Of a stretch of 5,525 nt of DNA, positions 1-5,274 are shown one piece after another. The translations under genes were made by a program, and so were the position numbers. The stretch covers positions 22,344 through 27,868 of the forward strand of contig FR884630.1 in the NCBI GenBank assembly GCA_000436075.1. The letters are read 5' to 3'. Each line of letters opens with the position of its first letter. Within the stretch, counting starts at the first letter, position 1. The notes beneath the pieces are model-generated. The model did not search any database. It saw only the letters and a program-made list of their open reading frames with translations, and was not told where the DNA came from. This DNA is from Eggerthella sp. CAG:209. Its GTDB lineage: Bacteria; Actinomycetota; Coriobacteriia; Coriobacteriales; Eggerthellaceae.

Positions 1-1946
1 CAGCTGCCTTGCCCGAGTGGCTGGGAAGCGGAAGCGATCAGCGCATCGTGGGTGATGCGCTGAAGAAATACTCCGCTCTGTGCGAAGGCCACGGCAACAT
101 TGCGGGCGAAGAAGAGCGCTACCCAACAGGCGCCGGCCTTCTTCTTGCGGCGCAGGAGGCTTGGGCGGAGGGGACGTTCGATCCCGACGGTGGTGTGCTG
201 GGCGACCCTTGCACGCTTCTTCCCGTGTACACGCGCCTTTCCGACGCTGAAGAGCATGAGCGCATCAAATTTGCCAAGCAGGATGCCGAAGCCAACGCCG
301 TTGAGGCGAAGGACCTTGAGTCGGGTGTGCAGGGCGGATCGGTGATTCGCTATCAGCCACTCGAAGCGGTATGGGTGCCTGCGGTTGCCGCCATGGAGTC
401 GCAGGTTATGGGCACGGATGCCTGGAGCGAGGCACAGGTGCTCGACGAACTGCCTCGTCCCGACCGCACGTGGTGGGCGGCGTTTGAGGTTGCCGATACG
501 CGCAAGCGCACGGTGAACGTTGGCGAAGCGAAGCTGGTGGGTTATGCCGGTGGCTGGATAAACGATGGTCAGGTGCAGTTGCTGAAGGTGGCGTCCGATC
601 CGGCTTATAGGCGTCAGGGCATTGCACAAGAGCTTTTGGCACGCATTGCCCTTGACGCGCGTGATTTGGGTGCAAAGGAAATGGCCCTTGAAGTCCGTGC
701 GTCGAATACGGGCGCGCATGCCTTCTATGAGCGTTTGGGCTTGAAGGATATCGGTATTCGCCCGCGTTATTATTCCGATGGGGAAAACGCTTGCATCTAT
801 GAAGGCCCGCTTCCTCTTTCCGAGCACGACGTTGCCGGAATGGAGCTGCGCTTGAATGCTGCAGCTGCACATGCGGGCGAAGCTGCAGGAGACTGTGTGC
901 CGCTTGAGGGCAAGCTCATCTTGGCTATCGAGTCTTCGTGCGACGAAACCGCCGCAGCGCTTATCGATGAAGCGGGAACCATTGTCGCTGATGTGGTTGC
1001 TTCTCAGATCGATTTTCACTCCCGTTTCGGTGGGGTAGTGCCCGAAATTGCCAGCCGTAAGCATATTGAGGCTATCGGTGGGGTAGTGATCGAGTGCTTG
1101 GCCCAAGCGCGCGAGCGCACAGGCAAGCCCGATCTTTTTTGGAGCGATTTGGCCGCTGTTTCGGTGACCTATGCGCCTGGTTTGGTTGGCGCCCTGGTTG
1201 TGGGCGCGGCATTCGCAAAGGGTTTGGCCTGGGCTTGCGATGTGCCGCTTATCGGCGTGAACCACCTGGAGGGCCACTTGTACGCGAACAAGATCGCCTG
1301 CCCCAATATCAAGCCGCCTATGGTGGTTTCACTCGTTTCGGGTGGTCACACCATGTTGGTGCATGTAAAAGACTGGGGAAGCTATGAAACTATGGGTTCA
1401 ACGCTTGACGATGCGGTAGGAGAGGCCTTCGACAAGGTGGCAAAGGCAATGGGGCTGGGGTATCCTGGCGGCCCGCTCATTTCTGCTTTGGCTGAAAAGG
1501 GCAACCCTAAGGCTGTTCGTTTCCCCCGTGCGCTGATGCATTCGGGCGATTTGCAGTTCTCGCTTTCAGGCTTGAAGACCTCGGTTATGACTTACTTGCA
1601 GAAAGAACAGCAGGCAGGCCGTGAAATCAATCAGGCTGATGTAGCGGCAAGCTTTCAGGCTGCAGTTATCGATGTCCAGGTGGCCAAGGCTCGCACGGCG
1701 CTTCGCCAGACGGGTGCAAAAGAGTTCTGCCTGGGCGGTGGCGTTGCTGCCAACCCTGAGCTGCGTCACGCCTATGAGGCCATGTGCCATCAAATCGGCG
1801 TTCGCCTTACCATGCCTCCGCTTTCCGCTTGCACGGACAATGCTGCCATGATCGCCCTGGTGGCGCTCGATCGCTATAAGCAGGGCAAGTTCTTTGGCTT
1901 GGATTGCGACGTGAAAGCCCACGCCCCGCTCGACGAGGCGTATTAG
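1..1946 (+). CDS. tsaD: TsaB(C-terminal part)-RimI-TsaD fusion protein, 5' end cut by the window
   Basis: The frame is open from the left edge (first full codon at base 3) to TAG at 1944-1946. The TTG at 9 is only the first possible start codon and falls inside a domain, so I treat the gene as partial. Numbering residues from base 9: about 1-88 resemble the end of TsaB (VGDALKKY, then LPVYTRLSDAEEHER). Residues 112-268 are a RimI GNAT acetyltransferase, with the acetyl-CoA loop RRQGIA (201-206), Glu228 in LEVR and Tyr240 in AFYERLG at the spacing of the RimI catalytic pair, and a typical RPRYY ending. Residues 303-645 are a complete TsaD (about 343 aa, normal length): AIESSCDET, GGVVPEIASRKH, metal ligands His419 and His423 in NHLEGH, VSGGHT, GGGVAANPE and Asp610 in CTDNAA. 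TsaB/TsaD transfer threonylcarbamoyl to A37 of ANN-decoding tRNAs (t6A); RimI acetylates ribosomal protein S18. All visible catalytic residues are intact. The fusion should fix the subunits at equal amounts in the cytoplasm. TsaD and RimI calls are very secure; TsaB rests on the C-terminus only. Confidence 0.95.
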   Translation, partial: AALPEWLGSGSDQRIVGDALKKYSALCEGHGNIAGEEERYPTGAGLLLAAQEAWAEGTFDPDGGVLGDPCTLLPVYTRLSDAEEHERIKFAKQDAEANAVEAKDLESGVQGGSVIRYQPLEAVWVPAVAAMESQVMGTDAWSEAQVLDELPRPDRTWWAAFEVADTRKRTVNVGEAKLVGYAGGWINDGQVQLLKVASDPAYRRQGIAQELLARIALDARDLGAKEMALEVRASNTGAHAFYERLGLKDIGIRPRYYSDGENACIYEGPLPLSEHDVAGMELRLNAAAAHAGEAAGDCVPLEGKLILAIESSCDETAAALIDEAGTIVADVVASQIDFHSRFGGVVPEIASRKHIEAIGGVVIECLAQARERTGKPDLFWSDLAAVSVTYAPGLVGALVVGAAFAKGLAWACDVPLIGVNHLEGHLYANKIACPNIKPPMVVSLVSGGHTMLVHVKDWGSYETMGSTLDDAVGEAFDKVAKAMGLGYPGGPLISALAEKGNPKAVRFPRALMHSGDLQFSLSGLKTSVMTYLQKEQQAGREINQADVAASFQAAVIDVQVAKARTALRQTGAKEFCLGGGVAANPELRHAYEAMCHQIGVRLTMPPLSACTDNAAMIALVALDRYKQGKFFGLDCDVKAHAPLDEAY

Positions 1947-1993
1947 GCCTTGCTTCTCGGGTCCTGGTTGGCGGGGCATGTCAGTCGGGGCTT

Positions 1994-2036
1994 GGGATCG
2001 CTTATCGCATAGTGCTAGGAATCGCTCATGGCATAG
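1994..2036. repeat. Degenerate 19-bp tandem direct repeat, 24-bp period
   Basis: GGGATCGCTTATCGCATAG (1994-2012) and GGAATCGCTCATGGCATAG (2018-2036) match at 16 of 19 positions. A shorter related core, TCGCATA, recurs at 2059-2065. The repeats lie in the 198-bp gap between the fused tsaD gene and the flavin-reductase gene, upstream of the promoter at 2107. No U-tract hairpin was found after tsaD, so read-through into the next gene is possible. The repeat may be a relic duplication or a set of protein-binding sites; nothing in the sequence decides this. Confidence 0.5.
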
Positions 2037-2081
2037 GCGCCCTGGAGAGGGTTGCCCGTCGCATACGGGGAACGCAGCGCG

Positions 2082-2112
2082 TTCGCAGCCTCGGCGTCCT
2101 CTTCGGTATAAT
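2082..2112 (+). promoter_or_regulatory. Likely sigma-70-type promoter of the flavin-reductase gene
   Basis: A perfect TATAAT -10 box lies at 2107-2112. The best -35 candidate is TTCGCA at 2082-2087 (4 of 6 to TTGACA) with a long 19-bp spacer, so the -35 is weak. Transcription would start near 2119 and give a leader of about 26 bases. The same octamer TATAATCG occurs in the promoter at 3772. Confidence 0.6.
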
Positions 2113-2131
2113 CGATCGCGAAAACACGCGT

Positions 2132-2138
2132 AAAGGAG
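2132..2138 (+). promoter_or_regulatory. Ribosome binding site AAAGGAG
   Basis: A strong Shine-Dalgarno sequence ends six bases before the ATG at 2145, which fixes that start codon. Confidence 0.85.
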
Positions 2139-2144
2139 ATTGGT

Positions 2145-2669
2145 ATGAAGCGCTCTATCGATGTAATTGAACATGCTGGCGAAATCATGAAGAAGGTCAA
2201 CGATGCCGTCTTGCTCACCACCAAGAAAGACGGCCAGGTTAACGCCATGACCATCAGCTGGGGCGGTATGGCCATTGAGTGGGGAAAGCCCCTGTTCATT
2301 ACCTATGTGCGCGAAAGCCGTTTCACCAAGGAATTCTTGGATGCTACGGGTGAGTTCACGGTGAACCTGCCTATGGGCGAGTTCGACAAGAAGATCACTG
2401 CGGTATGCGGCGCAAAGTCGGGTCGCGATATGGACAAGGTTGCCGAGCTGGGACTCACGCTGGAAGATCCCGAAGAGGTTAATGTGCCGGGCATTCGCGA
2501 GCTTCCCCTTACGTTGGAGTGCCGCGTCCTGTTCAAGCAGAAACAGGATCTTGCCAATCTTGATGCCGCGGACGCGGAAAAGTGGTATCCCGTCGATGAA
2601 ACGTTGGGTGGCCCCAACAAGCACACGGCCTATTACGCCGAAATCGTGGCGGCCTACGTTATTGAGTAG
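2145..2669 (+). CDS. Flavin reductase-like FMN-binding protein (flavoredoxin family)
   Basis: This 174-residue protein has the split-barrel flavin-reductase fold signature. NAMTISWGG (33-41) is the usual N-x-M-T-x-S/W motif around the FMN, followed by PLFITYVRESRFTKEF (49-64) and FTVNLP (71-76). CGAKSGRD (88-95) matches the family's conserved C-G-x-x-S-G-R-D region, and PLTLECRVL (121-129) and the C-terminal HTAYYAEIVAAYV (160-172) also fit. Such proteins bind FMN in the cytoplasm and either reduce flavin with NAD(P)H or act as electron-transfer flavoredoxins in anaerobes. The exact partner cannot be told from sequence. Length is normal for the short family members. It appears to be a single-gene unit: its own TATAAT and strong RBS upstream, and a U-tract terminator at 2766-2811. 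There is no signal peptide or membrane segment. The family call is secure; the substrate is unknown. Confidence 0.9.
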   Translation: MKRSIDVIEHAGEIMKKVNDAVLLTTKKDGQVNAMTISWGGMAIEWGKPLFITYVRESRFTKEFLDATGEFTVNLPMGEFDKKITAVCGAKSGRDMDKVAELGLTLEDPEEVNVPGIRELPLTLECRVLFKQKQDLANLDAADAEKWYPVDETLGGPNKHTAYYAEIVAAYVIE

Positions 2670-2681
2670 TTCCGGCACAGC

Positions 2682-2753
2682 GTACTATGCGCCGGGGCGC
2701 CTGCCAGCTTCTGAGGCTGGCACGTCTGCCTATTTCGCCACGCCCCGATGTAC
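2682..2753. repeat. Nested inverted repeat in the 3' region of the flavin-reductase gene
   Basis: Three sets of arms nest within each other. The outer GTAC arms are 2682-2685 and 2750-2753. The middle pair is CGGGGCG (2693-2699) with CGCCCCG (2741-2747). The inner hairpin is TGCCAGC (2702-2708) with GCTGGCA (2716-2722) and a 7-base loop. No U-tract follows, so it is not itself a classical terminator. It lies just before the terminator at 2766. It may be a 3'-UTR structure that shields the mRNA end, or a small structured RNA; I recognise no known family. Confidence 0.5.
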
Positions 2754-2765
2754 TAAAATATGAGT

Positions 2766-2811
2766 ATGGACGCGCACCCTGGTTAAGAACCGAGGCCCGC
2801 GTCCATTTTTT
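2766..2811 (+). terminator. Rho-independent terminator, probably serving both convergent genes
   Basis: The outer stem is ATGGACGCG (2766-2774) with CGCGTCCAT (2798-2806), giving nine perfect pairs. Inside it CCTGGTT pairs with AACC and AGG around an AAG loop, with one bulged base. The 3' arm runs into TTTTTT (2806-2811). This ends the flavin-reductase transcript. Read on the - strand, the stem is followed after a few bases by ATATTTT, so weaker termination of the menG transcript at the same stem is plausible. Confidence 0.88.
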
Positions 2812-2865
2812 AGTGCCTTGACCGTCCCGTCACCATGTATGACGAGTATGTACAGCACACCATAT

Positions 2866-2882
2866 GCGGGCATCTTGCCCGC
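2866..2882 (-). other. Perfect hairpin overlapping the menG stop codon
   Basis: GCGGGCA (2866-2872) and TGCCCGC (2876-2882) form seven GC-rich pairs around a 3-base loop. The menG stop codon occupies 2882-2884, so the stem starts on the stop codon in the menG mRNA. No U-tract follows in the - direction. It could stabilise the 3' end or contribute to termination together with the stem at 2766-2806. Confidence 0.5.
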
Positions 2883-3661
2883 TATTCCTTGTACGCGATA
2901 TGAACAGCGGCAACGCCAAACGTTACATTGGTGTATTCGACACGGGAAAAGCCCGCATTCTTCAGCATGCGCGTGAAGCCCTTTTGATCGGGAAACGCCT
3001 TGATCGACTTCGCCAGGTACACAAAACCCGAAGCATCGCCTGTGACGATCTTTCCCCAGGTGGGAATACCCCAACGCAAATACAGGTTGTAGCCCAAGCG
3101 CATAAGGGGATTGGGCGGGGTTGAGAATTCCAACACGCACAGCGCGCCGCCTGGCTTCAGCACGCGATACATCTCAGAAAGCGCACGTTCGCGTTCGGGC
3201 ATGTTGCGAATGCCGTACGACATGGTGATTATGTCGAAAGATCCGTCTTCGTAGGGAATGTCTTGCCCGTCAACCACGGCAAGCTCAACGGGAACGCCGT
3301 TTGCCTCGCCTGCATCGAGTCGGCTCTGGGCTACTTCGAGCATGGCGGGCGTGTAATCGGAGAGGATGATGTGCTTGGGCTGCTTCCGTTCGCAGGCCGT
3401 AAACGTCACATCGCCCGTGCCTCCGGCAATATCCAGCATCAGCGTTTCGCTGGTAATGGGCGATTTATCGATAAGCGTGCGCAGCCAGCTGCGGTATTGG
3501 CCGAAACTGGAGAGCTTGTTGAAACGCTCGTACTTCCAAGCAATATCAGTGAAGATTTTCTTCACGCGAGCAGAAGAAATCTCAGCAGGGGCCTCCTGAC
3601 CCGTGGCGGTGTCGATGGAGTGGTCTGCTTGCTTTTCAGGCGTTTGAGGGGTGTTGCTCAT
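2882..3661 (-). CDS. menG: Demethylmenaquinone C-methyltransferase (MenG/UbiE)
   Basis: This 259-residue class I SAM-dependent methyltransferase adds the ring methyl group to demethylmenaquinone, the last step of menaquinone synthesis at the inner face of the membrane. The N-terminal UbiE signature VKKIFTDIAWKYERFN (33-48) continues into SFGQYRSW. SAM motif I is LDIAGGTGD (76-84), with acidic Asp102 in SDYTPAML and Asp131 in the next SAM-contact region. IPYEDGSFD (135-143), YGIRN (149-153), YRVLKPGG (165-172) and LEFSTP (177-182) are all typical. The C-terminus ends with SIKAFPDQ, AGF and the conserved H254 region. The first 30 residues are a polar extension beyond the usual start; the ATG is supported by AAGGA 11 bases upstream, a slightly long spacing. 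Actinobacteria without ubiquinone use this enzyme for menaquinone. The gene is convergent with the flavin reductase and divergent from the amidohydrolase. Confidence 0.95.
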   Translation of the reverse strand: MSNTPQTPEKQADHSIDTATGQEAPAEISSARVKKIFTDIAWKYERFNKLSSFGQYRSWLRTLIDKSPITSETLMLDIAGGTGDVTFTACERKQPKHIILSDYTPAMLEVAQSRLDAGEANGVPVELAVVDGQDIPYEDGSFDIITMSYGIRNMPERERALSEMYRVLKPGGALCVLEFSTPPNPLMRLGYNLYLRWGIPTWGKIVTGDASGFVYLAKSIKAFPDQKGFTRMLKNAGFSRVEYTNVTFGVAAVHIAYKE

Positions 3662-3672
3662 GCGCTATCGCG

Positions 3673-3677
3673 TCCTT
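3673..3677 (-). promoter_or_regulatory. Ribosome binding site of menG (AAGGA on the - strand)
   Basis: TCCTT on the + strand reads AAGGA on the - strand and ends 11 bases before the ATG at 3661. The spacing is longer than ideal, but no better site lies closer. Confidence 0.6.
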
Positions 3678-3689
3678 AAGTACGAGTAT

Positions 3690-3768
3690 TGCCGTCTGCG
3701 TTAGCTGATTATAGACAAGAACGGCACGCTTGCGTATCTGGCTCGTTAGGGGTCTGTGAAAAACGGCA
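3690..3768. repeat. Three copies of ACGGCA in the divergent promoter region
   Basis: ACGGCA occurs at 3721-3726 and 3763-3768 in direct orientation (as AACGGCA both times), exactly 42 bp apart. It is inverted (TGCCGT) at 3690-3695. One direct copy sits just upstream of the menG -10 box and the other just upstream of the rightward -10 box. This placement suits an operator for a regulator of both genes, but chance is not excluded for a 6-7 base word. Confidence 0.35.
3708..3713 (-). promoter_or_regulatory. -10 box of the menG promoter (TATAAT on the - strand)
   Basis: ATTATA on the + strand is a perfect TATAAT on the - strand, 46 bases upstream of the menG start codon. I found no convincing -35 hexamer 16-19 bases further upstream, so activation by a regulator or an unusual -35 is possible. 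Confidence 0.5.
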
Positions 3769-3771
3769 AGA

Positions 3772-3777
3772 TATAAT
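3772..3777 (+). promoter_or_regulatory. -10 box of the amidohydrolase promoter (TATAAT)
   Basis: A perfect TATAAT lies 48 bases before the chosen start codon. No good -35 is visible; TTAGGG at 3746 has a 20-bp spacer and matches poorly. Transcription would begin near 3784. Confidence 0.55.
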
Positions 3778-3781
3778 CGCC

Positions 3782-3797
3782 GCAATGCTATCATTGC
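3782..3797 (+). promoter_or_regulatory. Perfect 6-bp hairpin at the predicted 5' end of the amidohydrolase mRNA
   Basis: GCAATG (3782-3787) and CATTGC (3792-3797) pair around a CTAT loop. Given the -10 box at 3772-3777, the stem sits at or next to the transcription start. It could be an mRNA-stabilising 5' stem-loop or a DNA operator overlapping +1. Confidence 0.45.
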
Positions 3798-3813
3798 AAA
3801 GAATTACTCTATC

Positions 3814-3819
3814 GGGAGG
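3814..3819 (+). promoter_or_regulatory. Ribosome binding site GGGAGG that decides the amidohydrolase start
   Basis: GGGAGG directly abuts the ATG at 3820, which leaves no spacing for that codon. It lies six bases before the in-frame ATG at 3826. The second ATG is therefore the likely start. Confidence 0.8.
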
Positions 3820-3825
3820 ATGCGC

Positions 3826-5178
3826 ATGCTACTGATCGCTGAATACGTTGTTCCGGTTTCATCCGAGCCCATCGAGCACGGTGCGGTTTTCATTAAAGAC
3901 GGTGCTATCGCCGACATCGGCGATGCAGAAATGATGCGCTTGCGTTACCCCAACGAAGAGGTAAAAGACTTCGGCATGGCTGCGCTTACCCCGGGTTTTA
4001 TCGACCTGCATGCACGCATGGAAGACGCTGTGTTCCGCGGTTTGGTGCACGACCTGCCCTTTGTTCAGTGGCGCAAGGAAATTGCTGCGTTGCGTAAGCG
4101 CATTTCCTATGCGGAGGCATTCGACTCTGCGTTCCTGGGCGGCCTTGAGGCGCTTTCCTCGGGCGTTACCACCGTGGCGGACATCACATCTACGGGTGCT
4201 TGCGTTTCCGCTGCTCAGAAGCTTGGTTTGCGCGGTATGTTCTATCGCGAGGCAGGAGCAATCGACAAGCGCTTGGTTAACTACGCCATCAAGAAGGCTG
4301 ATAGCGACTTGGAAAAGTGGTCGCAGGCCATCGACCCCGACCGCATCACCCTGGGTGTTGCGCCAGATCCGGTGTACGAATGCCATCCCGAGCTGTATCG
4401 CAGTGTGGTGAAGTATGCCTCTGATAACGGCGATCTGCCTATCGCAATGGATTTGGCGGGCAGCAGCGAAGAGTACCGCTTCGTGAAGTACGGCGCTCCC
4501 TCTGGCCTGGACGAAGATCTGGGAATGCAGGGCTTCATGGAAATTCCGCCATGGCTTCCCACTTCTGCAACTCCTGTCAACTATGTGTTGAACTGGGGCT
4601 TGTTCGACGCAAAGAACGTGATGATCGTCTATGGCGTACGCGTAAACGACGAAGACATCAGGCATTTGAAGGAATACGACGTTGCCGTATGCGCATGCCC
4701 CAGCTTGAATGCTCAGTTGGGCATGGGCGTTGCTCCTGTGAGTGAGTACCTGCGCTCTGGCATGCGTGTGGGCCTGGGCACTGGCGCTCCGGCTTCTATC
4801 GACACGATGGATATCTTTAGCGAAATGCGCATGGAATTGCTCATTCAGCGTGCTGTTACCGGCGAATTCCTTGATTCCCGCACGCTTATGGAAATGGGCA
4901 CTTTGCGTGCCGCCCAGGCACTGCGCATTGACGACAAGGTTGGTTCTCTTGAGGTTGGCAAACGTGCCGACATCGTTGCGGTCGATCTGTCCGGTTCACA
5001 CTCTACCCCCACGTCAGACCCTGTTTCTGCCCTTTTAGGCTCAGTGGGCAACGGCGATGTATCCATGACCATGGTTGACGGCAAGGTCCTCTACGAACGT
5101 GGACGCTTGCACGTTGCTGGTGAAGTGGCGAAGAACATCGCGCACGTTCTTGAGATTCGCGGTCGCCTCCGCTCTTAA
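3826..5178 (+). CDS. Amidohydrolase-superfamily protein lacking the canonical active-site residues (probable pseudoenzyme)
   Basis: From the ATG at 3826 this is a 450-residue protein with the architecture of the COG0402 deaminase group (MTA/SAH, chlorohydrolase and aminofutalosine deaminases). An N-terminal beta-sandwich half (1-55) is followed by the TIM barrel from TPGFIDLH (55-62) and a C-terminal sandwich closing with VGKRADIVAVDL (377-388). Scaffold signatures remain: SSGVTTVADIT (111-121), CPSLNAQLGMGVAPV (291-305), GMRVGLGTG (312-320) and RAAQALRI. The family's functional residues are mostly gone: HxH reads His62-Ala-Arg64; the substrate His of APH is Asp181; the strand-5 metal His is Asp209; its partner Glu is Gly212; the strand-6 His is Tyr269; the strand-8 Asp of GTD is Gly320. 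Length, frame and codon use are normal, and the gene has its own promoter and terminator. I infer a maintained non-catalytic or rewired protein. DLPFVQW (76-82) recalls aminofutalosine deaminases, and divergent menG fits a menaquinone link. The fold is secure; the function is unknown. Confidence 0.88.
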   Translation: MLLIAEYVVPVSSEPIEHGAVFIKDGAIADIGDAEMMRLRYPNEEVKDFGMAALTPGFIDLHARMEDAVFRGLVHDLPFVQWRKEIAALRKRISYAEAFDSAFLGGLEALSSGVTTVADITSTGACVSAAQKLGLRGMFYREAGAIDKRLVNYAIKKADSDLEKWSQAIDPDRITLGVAPDPVYECHPELYRSVVKYASDNGDLPIAMDLAGSSEEYRFVKYGAPSGLDEDLGMQGFMEIPPWLPTSATPVNYVLNWGLFDAKNVMIVYGVRVNDEDIRHLKEYDVAVCACPSLNAQLGMGVAPVSEYLRSGMRVGLGTGAPASIDTMDIFSEMRMELLIQRAVTGEFLDSRTLMEMGTLRAAQALRIDDKVGSLEVGKRADIVAVDLSGSHSTPTSDPVSALLGSVGNGDVSMTMVDGKVLYERGRLHVAGEVAKNIAHVLEIRGRLRS

Positions 5179-5195
5179 TGCCTATTGGCACCAGT

Positions 5196-5228
5196 AAGCC
5201 CCTCTTGTCGAAAAGAGGGGCTTGTTTT
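5196..5228 (+). terminator. Rho-independent terminator of the amidohydrolase gene
   Basis: AAGCCCCTCTT (5196-5206) and AAGAGGGGCTT (5213-5223) form an 11-pair perfect stem with a 6-base loop, followed by TTGTTTT (5222-5228). It begins 17 bases after the stop codon. Confidence 0.95.
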
Positions 5229-5233
5229 GCGTA

Positions 5234-5263
5234 CCGTGCGTTAAGGTGACCACACGCATACGG
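5234..5263 (+). promoter_or_regulatory. Imperfect hairpin touching the RBS of the small membrane-protein gene
   Basis: CCGTGCGT (5234-5241) can pair with ACGC (5254-5257) and ACGG (5260-5263), with AT bulged between them. The 3' arm ends on the first two bases of the purine-rich RBS at 5262-5270. It could modestly tune translation. I find no convincing promoter between the terminator at 5228 and this gene. Confidence 0.35.
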
Positions 5264-5270
5264 AAAGAGA
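5262..5270 (+). promoter_or_regulatory. Ribosome binding site GGAAAGAGA
   Basis: A purine-rich stretch ends four bases before the ATG at 5275. It is a weaker match to the anti-SD than the sites at 2132 and 3814, but it is the only candidate and supports this start. Confidence 0.6.
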
Positions 5271-5274
5271 TTCA

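Noticed and set aside
9..11. TTG as the true start of the tsaD fusion
   Set aside because: The frame is open to the window edge, no RBS can be judged, and the residues that follow match the inside of TsaB rather than an N-terminus.
406..870. Open frame of 154 codons on the - strand, inside the RimI region
   Set aside because: It is antisense to a strongly conserved acetyltransferase domain, and its Arg/Pro/His-rich composition is typical of a shadow frame.
2117..2130. CGCG-AAAACA-CGCG hairpin upstream of the flavin-reductase RBS
   Set aside because: Only four pairs, common by chance in this GC content.
1566..2678. Long open frame of 370 codons on the - strand
   Set aside because: It lies antisense to the TsaD end and the whole flavin-reductase gene, both of which have clear family motifs. 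Its translation shows no recognisable domain, so it is a codon-bias shadow.
2689..2700. GCGCC-GG-GGCGC palindrome as a hairpin
   Set aside because: A 2-base loop is not feasible in RNA. The bases are better used in the CGGGGCG/CGCCCCG pairing.
2670..2811. Riboswitch with an expression-platform terminator
   Set aside because: The region follows a + strand gene and faces a convergent gene, so there is no downstream + strand gene to control. No known aptamer core was recognised.
3820..3822. First in-frame ATG of the amidohydrolase as start
   Set aside because: It directly abuts the GGGAGG ribosome binding site, which leaves no spacing. The ATG at 3826 is correctly spaced.
3859..4665. Open frame of 268 codons on the - strand
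   Set aside because: It is fully antisense to the amidohydrolase gene, has no recognisable motif and shows no RBS.
3826..5178. Calling the amidohydrolase a pseudogene
   Set aside because: No frameshift or internal stop, normal length and codon use, and intact expression signals. Only the active-site residues are changed.
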